NCBI GenBank assembly: GCA_001839685.1
Contig: MLAK01000502.1
Coordinates: forward strand, 1 to 64,000
Reading direction: 5' to 3'
DNA: 64,000 bases
Origin: Tritrichomonas foetus
Lineage: Eukaryota; Parabasalia; Tritrichomonadida; Tritrichomonadidae
The translations under genes were made by a program, and so were the position numbers. Shown here one piece after another: positions 31,898 through 40,978 of the stretch (positions are counted from its first letter, which is position 1; each line of letters opens with the position of its first letter). Under the pieces are notes generated by a model, which saw only the letters and a program-made list of their open reading frames with translations, had not been told where the DNA came from and did no database searches.

Positions 31898-32349
31898 GAA
31901 TGGTTACAAAATTGACCGATACTCAATTATTCTCAAAAATTTCCCATATAAACTATTCAAATCTTAATAAATATCACAAATAACTTCATAAACCCTAAAT
32001 GAATTAATCACAAAAATTGAATTGTGCCTTCTCAAACTCTTCTGCAGAAAATTTATTGAAAAGAAAATAATCACATCAGTTTCTAATATTGACGTAAATA
32101 GATATCGAAAGAAGACAAACATCGAATGCATACGATAACAGTCACCATATACTGGCATGAATCTCATTCTGAAAACTATTCGAATGAAAATGAAATCTAA
32201 ATATCAAATGATGATCTTTTATAAAATTGAAACAAAAAAATCACATCTTGTTCAATATTAGATTATTATTTATACATATAAAACATATTACATTCAAATT
32301 CGAATCTATCCAAGATTTTTTTGGTTTTTTTGTTTTTGCTTGTTTGTTT
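31898..32349. other. Intergenic region
   Basis: About 450 bases between the CHD promoter and the 3' end of the phosphatase gene. A 67-codon ATG frame (minus, 32167-31964) is preceded by a TCATTCG motif but has chance-like composition, so I do not call it a gene. Confidence 0.4.
31908..31915 (-). promoter_or_regulatory. Initiator-like motif (TCAATTTT)
   Basis: On the minus strand GGTCAATTTTG lies about ten bases before the CHD ATG. Confidence 0.35.
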
Positions 32350-33261
32350 TCATGCAAAATAAGTTGGAACTGAGTCTTCTGGAATTACTCTTTTATCATT
32401 TGGTACTGCATCAAATGTGATAAAGTTTGTATTTAATTTTTCATCAACTTTCATCACAGATGCAAGATTTTTCGATCTATACATATAATTAGGAGCCGAC
32501 CAAACAGTAACACATTGTTTCTCGCCAAAATGCCACATATATCCTTCCATTGCCATTTGATGTGCGCGTGCAATGAACACAAATTTATTATTTCGACAAA
32601 ATTCTCGAACAGGCCTTCTTCCAAAAATGTAACCTGCTCCTCGTGGAGAGATTGCCCATGATTCTATGTCATCTGGATCACTCCAGCATAAATCAGACAC
32701 GGGTCCAACGCTTGGTATTTCAGCACGTCTATCAAAAAGTGCAATTTGGTCAATGAGTTTAATTGATGGACTTAAACCACCGTGAACACAGAATACTTTA
32801 TTATCTATTAATGCAGCCATCGGCAGAAGATCGAAAGTGTCGTTGCAAAGTTTCCAAAGGCCGGCATGACCAAATCTTTGCATAATTTCTTCATAGCATC
32901 CATACAATGTGTTGACCTGACGGCATTCGTGGTTTCCTCTGATCATAAAAAATGTATCTGGATATTTTACTTTATAACTGAATAAGAGAGCTAACGTTTC
33001 GACTGAAAAATATCCTCGGTCGACATAATCACCAAGAAATAGGTATTTTGTATTTGATGGTGATCCGCCAACATTGAAAAGTTCAAGGACGTCATAAAAT
33101 TGTCCATGAACATCACCGCAAACTGTAATTGGAGATGTCAATCTGAGAAGCGTTTTTTCTTGAAAGAAAATATCTTGAACTTTTCGGATAAGCCACAGTA
33201 AATCGTATTCATCGATTGGTTCGTGATTTCGAAGGGTTTCCATGAATGCATCAATATCCAT
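32350..33261 (-). CDS. PP6/PP4-like serine/threonine phosphatase catalytic subunit
   Basis: A 303-residue PPP-family phosphatase. The metal and catalytic motifs are complete: GDVHGQF, GDYVDRG, RGNHE, HGGLSP, then SPRGAGYIFG, ARAHQ and WSAPNYMYR. DLCWSDPDDIESWAISPRGA and the tail AVPNDKRVIP resemble PP6 most closely, with PP4 and PP2A as close alternatives. These enzymes dephosphorylate phospho-Ser/Thr with regulatory subunits. The tail ends TYFA, whereas PP2A, PP4 and PP6 end in YFL, whose terminal Leu is carboxymethylated by LCMT1. The ATG at 33261 is the natural start and gives the family's usual length. The stop is TGA. Confidence 0.95.
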   Translation of the reverse strand: MDIDAFMETLRNHEPIDEYDLLWLIRKVQDIFFQEKTLLRLTSPITVCGDVHGQFYDVLELFNVGGSPSNTKYLFLGDYVDRGYFSVETLALLFSYKVKYPDTFFMIRGNHECRQVNTLYGCYEEIMQRFGHAGLWKLCNDTFDLLPMAALIDNKVFCVHGGLSPSIKLIDQIALFDRRAEIPSVGPVSDLCWSDPDDIESWAISPRGAGYIFGRRPVREFCRNNKFVFIARAHQMAMEGYMWHFGEKQCVTVWSAPNYMYRSKNLASVMKVDEKLNTNFITFDAVPNDKRVIPEDSVPTYFA

Positions 33262-34628
33262 TGTGTTTGAGAAATTTTGACCTTCTAAATTTGTCCAGAA
33301 AGGTCAATATTTTTCTTTTATGAGTGAAAGGAGTTTTTAAAGTAATCTAAAGATCTGCGTATTTTATTTCATATACAAGTAAAACAGAAAATGTTTTATG
33401 TAATCAAATCACAATTATAATGATTGATTACAAATTTTATTGATCGTGAATTCGAAACTAAGAAAGAAGCTTAAAACATGACAATATTTGGATGCTATAT
33501 AATTGGAAGATATAATACAGAATAATAGAAAGTATTCTTTAACGATTATAATACCCTTCGATAATAATCATTGTAAATCAGAGAAATGATATTACTTACT
33601 CATGTTATGACATTAAATAGTAGTATAGAAACTTAATGTTATAATTAAACCTGTTTTACTTCAGGATCGACTTTAGTATCAAAAGTGTAAATACATTTAT
33701 TCACATGAAAGAACTTATTGATTTTTGTTAACTAGAAAACTGATCATTTGAAGTCAATGTTTTGTAGTGATACAGGTTGGAGTCAAGAAACTCTTGATCA
33801 CTTGGGCAGAAAGATGAAAATTCATTCATACCCAAACCTATTGTGCCAATATCTTATCAAAAAATTTGAATATCAATTTACCAAGAATAATATAATATTC
33901 TAGCTATAATATAATAATTATACAAAACATATAAACACAAATTATTATATAGATCATGAAAAAAATTCGAAATCATTTTTTTCTTTTTTATATTCAATAA
34001 TTGAATCAATTTGATCGAAAATAATTGAAATTATTTTTCTTTTTGTTGGCTATATCTCAATATTTTTCCTTATAAAATTCTCTTATAATTTAGGAAAGTA
34101 TTAAATATTTCCTTTTCTTGTTGTGATAAAAGTTTGAAATTTTCCATGGGAATCATCGGTTCGACTTTTTTCGTGAGAAAATTGTGTAACCACAGAAAAA
34201 ATTGAGTATATTGAATTGAACAGGTCTCTTTTTTTCAAATATTGAAATATTATTGATTTTTCAAAAAGTTAATGTGTTGAAAATTAACGCTATTTTTGGT
34301 CATTCATATATTTTTTCTCTATTCAATTGTTACAATTCGCTATTCTAACTTGACAAACTTTTTCAATCATTATGCATCATTAGTTGAATTCATTATTGGT
34401 CAGAAAAGATTTTAGTACTCACAAAATTGAATTCGATATCACGGTTGTTTTCACCTTACCAAGACGTCTAACTCCGAATCTTTAATCGCAAAAATCTCAA
34501 AGTCCATCAATCATTGGGACTCATTTACAATCGAAAGGAAACATATTGGCGAAATTCTTTATAACGAATTTTCTCCTCTATCAGAATTCGATCGACACAA
34601 TTTATACTTGACTACATCAGAGTGGGCA
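33262..34628. other. Divergent intergenic region between phosphatase and TOR genes
   Basis: Almost 1.4 kb of AT-rich sequence. From 34432 it is open in the TOR frame with protein-like sequence (for example NHWDSFTIERKHIGEILYNE) but no ATG before 34629. A TCATTTAC initiator-like motif lies at 34531. The true TOR 5' end may be inside this stretch or in an unseen exon. Confidence 0.45.
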
Positions 34629-37064
34629 ATGAATTTATTGCGCCAACGTCTTGATAAGTCTCGATTTATTGCATTTGTTGTGATCTCTTTTTTAATAGAA
34701 ATAAATGAGGATCAAACTCGACTAAACCAGCTCTCAATCGATCTCGAAAAACTTTTGCCGCTTGAATCAATAACTCTTCTCGAAGGTATTGCGTTTCTTT
34801 TTAAACGAATTGCTGAATTACAAACAATTCCATATAATAGGAGAATTTATGATCGATGCATTCAATTTTTATCTAATCGTTTAACACCATCTGCAATTCA
34901 AACAGCAATTATTATTTTATCGAAACTCAAACCAAGCGAAAATTTAGGTGAATTAGCAAACGTTTTATGGTCAGGCATTAAGTTTCCCAATAAAATGATT
35001 CAAAAAATGTCAGTCAAACTTTATTTTCATTGTCTTTCTCATTTCCCAAATTCTGATGATCTTGCAAAGGGAATGATGTCTATGTGTAGTTTTTGTATCC
35101 AAGAAAACGCGAATAATTCTGAAACTTATGGTGCTTTTATTTTAATTAAAACTTTTGTGAATCATGGTTTCGAGATTATCTCTGAAAAATTCGGTGATTT
35201 ATTTAATTCATTGGCCAATAACTTACAAAAGAGTCATGATTATAATTTCTTTGAAGTTTTTGCATTAATGTGTGAAAAATATACACATAAAGCGCATGAA
35301 TATATGAATATTATAAATGACGTTTTATTATCAGATTGGGATTTGAATGATTCACGTACATGCAATTACTATGTAAAAATAGCTAATTTGTTTCCGGATG
35401 ATTTTGGGTTACTATGTTATAATCGAGCTCAAACCGTAAATGATGATTCATATTTCAAACTTATTTCCGTAAAATTTGGTGATTATTCAAATGAAGCTGA
35501 AATAATTCAAAAATTTAAAGATTCAAAACTCACTGAATCATTTATTAATGGCGCTTATAATTTTTTAAAGGCATATCCACAATATGCTTTCCGATTTGTA
35601 CCTTTTTTAGTTTCCAAAACTGATGATTGTTTAGTTTCTGATAATTTTATGAATGCCTTTTTTCTCATTTCGAAGTTTTCAGATGCTCCAATTTTTCCTT
35701 TTCAAAAGTATTGGGATCCAATTTTTGAATCACTCAAATCATCAGAATTAAATATTGAAACAAAAAAGTATCATGTTTTAGCATTATTGTCAATTTTACA
35801 TAATGAACCAAATAACCAATTTGATAAATTACTTGATTTAGTTTTCACTGTTCAAGGTGACTCAAAAGAAGTTTTTGCTACCTTATTAGATAATATTGAT
35901 GATCAATTGTTGCCTTTATTCATGAATGATACTTTACAAATTATAACATCATCCTTATCTATTAATGATTCAGGAATAGCTGCAAATTCAATAATTAATT
36001 TATTTATTCGTCTAAGAAAATTAAGTCCGCTCTCAACATTTAATATTTTCATTAATTTATTAAATACCTTACCAAACTCTTATTCACAATATTCTTCCTA
36101 TTCCGAGAAAAAGAAACTTATTTCGACTTGGGATTTAATTTTAGATGGTGTCGGTGATATATTAGCACCATATGCACAATCAATTTATCAATTCTCAATT
36201 GATTTAATAAGTTCAAAATTGCCATTACCAAAAACATTTAATGATCGAATTAATTACCGGAAAATTGCACGCGATAATATTCAAATTCATATCTTAGCAA
36301 TGAAATGTGTAGAAAAACTAATGAAATTACAATATCCATATGATCCACAAAAAATTGTTGATGCTGTACTAAAGAACTTAACATACTTCTTTGATGAATC
36401 AGTTCAAATTGCAACACTGAATACTTTACGTTCAGTTTTTAGGTGCTTTGGAATTAATAAAATTGATTTAGTAAGTTTACATCAAAAATTATTCAATTTT
36501 ATGAAAGTGTCGAAAAGTGAAACAGTTTTGTATTCCATTTTGTCCATTTTGGGAACAATTGGACCACTTGATCCAATTACTTTTCATATGTCAGAAAAAC
36601 CAAAAGAATTACTTCCTCTTTATGATAAAGCAAAACGAGAACAATGTTATTTAGATTTTGTAATGAGATATCTACTAAATCAATTGAAAACTTCACACGA
36701 ATCTTCAGTTTTTCTAAACGCGATTCTTTATATTTTCCAATTTGATGCGCATAAAAGTTCTAGATATTTGTCTGAAATTATGACAATTCTTGAACAACTA
36801 CTTAACAATGGAATTGCAGATTCAGTTTTTCATATCATTCGTTCCATCACCCTTCTTGTTGAAATTGAAATTTATCCATATGCTACACAAATTTTCAAGC
36901 TTCTTCAGCCTTATCTTATCAATAGTAATTTCAATCTTCCAGCTTTAAAAGCATTAAGTGCATTAGTTTTTATACTGAAAAGTTCGTTTCAACCAATTGC
37001 TGTTTCAACTTTTTCCAAAGTTTTAGATTTAATGACAAATCCTTTGGATTTTGATTCTAATTGA
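34629..37064 (+). CDS. TOR kinase, N-terminal HEAT part, ending at an in-frame TGA
   Basis: An 811-codon frame from the first ATG, made of helical HEAT-type repeats (for example ALKALSALVFILKS and IATLNTLRSVFRCFG). It ends at TGA (37062-37064). The sequence after the stop continues in the same frame without another stop for more than 1,200 codons and encodes the rest of TOR, so this is best read as the first part of one gene of about 2,030 codons. TOR N-termini are HEAT solenoids that hold Raptor/Kog1- and Rictor-type partners. Upstream, the frame is open from 34432 but has no ATG, so the N-terminus may be incomplete. The stop might be a sequencing error, a recent nonsense mutation or a read-through site. 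Confidence 0.75.
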   Translation: MNLLRQRLDKSRFIAFVVISFLIEINEDQTRLNQLSIDLEKLLPLESITLLEGIAFLFKRIAELQTIPYNRRIYDRCIQFLSNRLTPSAIQTAIIILSKLKPSENLGELANVLWSGIKFPNKMIQKMSVKLYFHCLSHFPNSDDLAKGMMSMCSFCIQENANNSETYGAFILIKTFVNHGFEIISEKFGDLFNSLANNLQKSHDYNFFEVFALMCEKYTHKAHEYMNIINDVLLSDWDLNDSRTCNYYVKIANLFPDDFGLLCYNRAQTVNDDSYFKLISVKFGDYSNEAEIIQKFKDSKLTESFINGAYNFLKAYPQYAFRFVPFLVSKTDDCLVSDNFMNAFFLISKFSDAPIFPFQKYWDPIFESLKSSELNIETKKYHVLALLSILHNEPNNQFDKLLDLVFTVQGDSKEVFATLLDNIDDQLLPLFMNDTLQIITSSLSINDSGIAANSIINLFIRLRKLSPLSTFNIFINLLNTLPNSYSQYSSYSEKKKLISTWDLILDGVGDILAPYAQSIYQFSIDLISSKLPLPKTFNDRINYRKIARDNIQIHILAMKCVEKLMKLQYPYDPQKIVDAVLKNLTYFFDESVQIATLNTLRSVFRCFGINKIDLVSLHQKLFNFMKVSKSETVLYSILSILGTIGPLDPITFHMSEKPKELLPLYDKAKREQCYLDFVMRYLLNQLKTSHESSVFLNAILYIFQFDAHKSSRYLSEIMTILEQLLNNGIADSVFHIIRSITLLVEIEIYPYATQIFKLLQPYLINSNFNLPALKALSALVFILKSSFQPIAVSTFSKVLDLMTNPLDFDSN
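37062..37064 (+). other. In-frame TGA inside the TOR reading frame
   Basis: The codons read ...GAT TCT AAT TGA TAT TTA CTT..., with HEAT-like sequence on both sides (MTNPLDFDSN before; YLLQILTHLVIFCG after). No GTATGT donor or CTAAT-type acceptor is near, so an intron does not remove it. TGA terminates other genes here, for example the phosphatase and the small proteins at 15493 and 61342. Confidence 0.85.
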
Positions 37065-40000
37065 TATTTACTTCAAATTTTAACCCATTTAGTTATATTT
37101 TGTGGATGTTCCCAACGCTTGTTTTTCAAACAAATTACAAAATTCGCAATTCCATCAAACCTTATTTGTTCATATGCTTTGAACTTTCTCTCACAGGTTA
37201 TTTTGCATACGCCTTATGAAGACTTATCACTACCATCAATTCGTCTTGCGATGGATTTATTAAAATATCCAAATCCAATTAAAAAGTCTGCAAAGAATCT
37301 ATTGTCTATATTAATTGATAAATGTCCAATATATGTTCCAAAAGAAGTTGATGTAACAAAAATGAATAGAAAAGCAAATTGTTGTGAAGTTACTTCTGAT
37401 CCTTTCCCTCAACGAACTCCTCCTCCAATTCGTGCAATCTCTGTTTCTGAAGTTTTTGGTAAAAATAATTTCCTTCAATATGAAAATAATTGGGAGAACT
37501 GGTTACTTCATATTTCTCAAAACTTAGTTCTCTGTTCAAATTCACCTGCAATTCGCGCTTGTCACCCATTGATGCAAATTTCTACCAGTTTTGAACATCA
37601 ACTTTTCCCACTAATTTTGATTTCTGTTTGGGAGATTTCTTCAGAAAAAGATCGAAATATTTTATCAAATCATATCTCAACAATTTCTCAAAATTCGAAT
37701 ACACCTATTGAACTTCTTAGTATATTTTGCGATGCTGTTGAAGCAATGGATCGTGCTGGTTATATGCTATTTAATAATCCTGAAATTGCTGGTAGAATTG
37801 CTGTTCGTTGTGAAAACTTCTTCCGAGCAGTTAGATTTTATGAAAGATCACCATCAGCTGATGATAACATAAAATGTGAGATGATACGAATTCATGCAAG
37901 ATTACAACGTCATGAATCTGCACTTGGTATATTTACTCTCACCAAAAAAGCACATCGAGATACATCTATCTTAAAAGAACTAAGTATTTGGAATGAAGCT
38001 CGGAATCAATATTCGCCACATAAAAACGAAAGTGATTTTATTGAATATATTCAATGTTGTTCAAAGCTAGAAGACTGGGGAGAAATTATGAAATATACTG
38101 AAAGATTTAAAACACTTTCTACTGAATCCAAGAAAAGTTGTGGGACATATTTCGGTGCAGCTTCAACTTTTTATAATATGAAAGATATAGATCTATTTTT
38201 ACCTTACATGTCTAAATCTACACCCAGGCATTGTTTATGGCAGGCCATAGTGAATATTCATATGGGAAAGTTGAAAACTACTCGAGCACTAATTGAAAGA
38301 GGAATGAAACTAAATGCATCAAATAGAGCACCGTTTTTATCTGGAAACTATGAACCTGCTTTGCCATCCATTGAAAATGCAACATTTCTTGAAGAATTGA
38401 AAGATGTTGTTGATGTTCGAGAAAATCCGGATATGTGCGATAGAATACTAACATTATGGAATTCTAAGAGTGCCTGGGTTAAATCCGATGTTGAACAATT
38501 AAGAACTTTATTTGTTGTTAGAAGATTATTGGAATCAAATGATCAACCACAAATAGGATTTAATTTCTTAGATGTTGCACGGAAACTCAAAGCATGGGAA
38601 GTTTACGATAATTCAATTGAACGTTTCCTTGATAGTTGTAATGATGAACGTGTTAAACTTTTAAAGGCCAAAGTTCGATTTGATCGTCGGCAAACTCGAG
38701 ATTTAGATGAAATTGTTGATCTTATTAAAACAGCAGCTGATAATGATACTTACGCAAATGCTGTTTGTGCATATGCCTCTAGAATATCAAACCCGACACC
38801 TGAACTTTTAGAAATGCTTTCTACTGTTATTCACAAGACCCCATCTTTTAATCGAGCATGGAAGCATTGGGCCTATGGAAATTTGTATTGTGCTCAACAC
38901 TTCGAAGATAAAAAGTTTGCCGTTAATGCAATGAAAGGCTTTACTGAGTTGATTAAATTGAATGGTCCTTATTTGCACTATTTATGTCAACTGGTCTCTC
39001 TTTGTTTTACCTATGAAACAAATATCACTGATGTTTTTGCTGATCTTCCTCCTTCTTCAATTGAACAAATCGTTTCACAATTATTGTCGCAATTTGATCA
39101 TCATAATGAAGCTGTAAGTAAATCTGTAATTCAAATTATTACGAAATTTGCTGAGAATAACATTCAAGCACTTGGTTTTCCACTTTCATATGTGGAAAAA
39201 ACTGGTAATATTTCACCAAATCTTGCAGATTTTATAAATTGTATTAGAAAGAAACATCCACAATATATGAGTGAAATTGATATAGTCTCAAATGGTCTTC
39301 TAGAAATTGCTGTTTTAGATATAGAAATGATAAATTATATAATTGAACGTACAATCTTAAAAATTGATGAAAACTGTGAGAAAAATGTTATTCTAAAAGA
39401 AATTAACAGAATGATTCCTTATACTTATAAATCTAGAGGTAGACTTAAATCAATATTTGATAAGAAAGTTGAAAATCAGACACTAGCAAATATCAAAAAA
39501 TTTGCATCAGAAGAGCAAGAATTTGATGCCCGACAACTCCGAAATGATTTGGCTTTTCTTGATAATCAAATCATCAAGGAATTAAATAAAATTTCAACAA
39601 TTGATATTGCCGAAATAGCACCACAAATGTTAGAAAATACTCCATTTTCTATAGCCGTTCCTGGGATGTATAAAGCAAACAACGATGGAGAGTTTCCAGT
39701 CATTAATTCATTTACAAAAATTGTCAAAATAATTCCTTCTTCGAAATGCCCGAAAAAAATCCGTTTATATGGCTCTGATGGAAAAATATATAAATTTTTA
39801 TTAAAAGGGAAAGAAGACCTTCGTATTGATCAACGAGTTATGCAATGGTTTTCATTATCAAATTCTCTTTTAAAGGATGATAAAAGTGGAATCGAAAAAG
39901 ATTTAAGTATTGAAGGTTATGCTGTTATTCCATTATCACCTTTGGCAGGAATGATAGAATGGGCAGAAGGAGGTGAATCATTTTATAAACTAATTAGTTG

Positions 40001-40709
40001 GTATCATCAAATTAAACGTCCAGAATTATTTACTGAAGAGTCTAATCTTTATGACGAATATGCAATGATCGGAAAAACACATGCATTAAAACATGGAATA
40101 ATAAATCGTCTTGAGTTTTTCAGATCATTGTGTGAAATAACAAATGATGATGCTTTAAGAGAAGCAATTTGGGTTAAATCACTCTGTGCTGAAACATGGT
40201 TTACCCAAAAAACTAACTTTGCAAGATCTACTGGTCTAATGTCAATTGTTGGATATATCATTGGTCTTGGTGATCGTCATCCAAATAATATTCTTTTTAT
40301 GAATAACACTGGACATGCTGTACATATTGATTTTTCTGAATGCTTTGAAAAATCATCAAAAAGAATAATTTGGCCTGAAAAAGTTCCATTTAGACTAACT
40401 CGAATGATGATTAAAGCAATGGGTGTGTCTGGTGTTGAAGGTGACTTCAAAATAACCGCTCAATTTGTTATGAATTTAATGAGAAGAAACAAATCCGCTT
40501 TACTGGCATTTCTTGACATTTTTTCAAAAGAATCTAAAACTGGAATTTATCCTGAAAACTTTGCAAAGGTAAATGATAAACTTAATGGAAATGAATTTGA
40601 AGGAGAAAATGAGCTGTCTGTTGAAGTACAAGTTGACAGATTAATTGCAGAAGCCACAAATGAATATAATCTTTCACAAATGTATATCGGATGGAAACCA
40701 CACTGGTAA
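37065..40709 (+). CDS. TOR kinase, C-terminal part: HEAT/FAT, FRB-like, kinase and FATC
   Basis: The open continuation of TOR after the TGA, 1,214 codons; the first ATG after the stop is at 37251. Order: HEAT tail, FAT domain helices, a degenerate FRB-like segment (around GLLEIAVLDIEMINYIIERT), then the PI3K-related kinase with FLLKGKEDLRIDQRVMQW, GLGDRHPNNILF, HIDFSECFE and the TOR-like WPEKVPFRLTRMMIKAMGVSG. A FATC tail ends IGWKPHW, against GWCPFW in typical TOR. These features separate it from ATM, ATR, SMG1 and TRRAP. TOR links nutrients to growth. DFG is DFS, the FRB Ser and Trp that contact FKBP-rapamycin seem absent, and the FATC cysteines are replaced. The stop is TAAT. Confidence 0.88.
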   Translation, partial: YLLQILTHLVIFCGCSQRLFFKQITKFAIPSNLICSYALNFLSQVILHTPYEDLSLPSIRLAMDLLKYPNPIKKSAKNLLSILIDKCPIYVPKEVDVTKMNRKANCCEVTSDPFPQRTPPPIRAISVSEVFGKNNFLQYENNWENWLLHISQNLVLCSNSPAIRACHPLMQISTSFEHQLFPLILISVWEISSEKDRNILSNHISTISQNSNTPIELLSIFCDAVEAMDRAGYMLFNNPEIAGRIAVRCENFFRAVRFYERSPSADDNIKCEMIRIHARLQRHESALGIFTLTKKAHRDTSILKELSIWNEARNQYSPHKNESDFIEYIQCCSKLEDWGEIMKYTERFKTLSTESKKSCGTYFGAASTFYNMKDIDLFLPYMSKSTPRHCLWQAIVNIHMGKLKTTRALIERGMKLNASNRAPFLSGNYEPALPSIENATFLEELKDVVDVRENPDMCDRILTLWNSKSAWVKSDVEQLRTLFVVRRLLESNDQPQIGFNFLDVARKLKAWEVYDNSIERFLDSCNDERVKLLKAKVRFDRRQTRDLDEIVDLIKTAADNDTYANAVCAYASRISNPTPELLEMLSTVIHKTPSFNRAWKHWAYGNLYCAQHFEDKKFAVNAMKGFTELIKLNGPYLHYLCQLVSLCFTYETNITDVFADLPPSSIEQIVSQLLSQFDHHNEAVSKSVIQIITKFAENNIQALGFPLSYVEKTGNISPNLADFINCIRKKHPQYMSEIDIVSNGLLEIAVLDIEMINYIIERTILKIDENCEKNVILKEINRMIPYTYKSRGRLKSIFDKKVENQTLANIKKFASEEQEFDARQLRNDLAFLDNQIIKELNKISTIDIAEIAPQMLENTPFSIAVPGMYKANNDGEFPVINSFTKIVKIIPSSKCPKKIRLYGSDGKIYKFLLKGKEDLRIDQRVMQWFSLSNSLLKDDKSGIEKDLSIEGYAVIPLSPLAGMIEWAEGGESFYKLISWYHQIKRPELFTEESNLYDEYAMIGKTHALKHGIINRLEFFRSLCEITNDDALREAIWVKSLCAETWFTQKTNFARSTGLMSIVGYIIGLGDRHPNNILFMNNTGHAVHIDFSECFEKSSKRIIWPEKVPFRLTRMMIKAMGVSGVEGDFKITAQFVMNLMRRNKSALLAFLDIFSKESKTGIYPENFAKVNDKLNGNEFEGENELSVEVQVDRLIAEATNEYNLSQMYIGWKPHW

Positions 40710-40958
40710 TTATGATATTTTATATTTTTTAGAATGATTAGAGTTTATGTTTTTTATGTGTTAATAAAAATATTTGTTCGAACTTTTTATTAATTATTCA
40801 TTTCACACTTTTATCATGCAATAAAGCCATCTGATTGATTTCATTATTCTATATTTTGTATTCAATCAACTATTGAAATAATGATAAATATTAATGTTTT
40901 TATTGTTAACGACAATTATGTTAACCAAAAATAACAACGACTTTTTTTGAATAAAATT

Positions 40959-40964
40959 TCATCG
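40959..40964 (+). promoter_or_regulatory. Initiator-like motif (TCATCG)
   Basis: TTTCATCGAG lies about 20 bases before the dynein ATG at 40979, inside the 270-base spacer after TOR. Confidence 0.35.
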
Positions 40965-40978
40965 AGAAAGTTTTAATC

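Noticed and set aside
31964..32167. 67-codon minus-strand ATG frame with a TCATTCG motif upstream
   Set aside because: Composition is chance-like, it lies in the CHD promoter region, and such motifs are common in AT-rich DNA.
37062..37064. Intron removing the TGA in TOR
   Set aside because: No GTATGT-like donor upstream and no CTAAT-type acceptor downstream near the stop.
37062..37064. TGA reassigned as a sense codon in this organism
   Set aside because: Other genes here, including the phosphatase at 32350, end properly at TGA.
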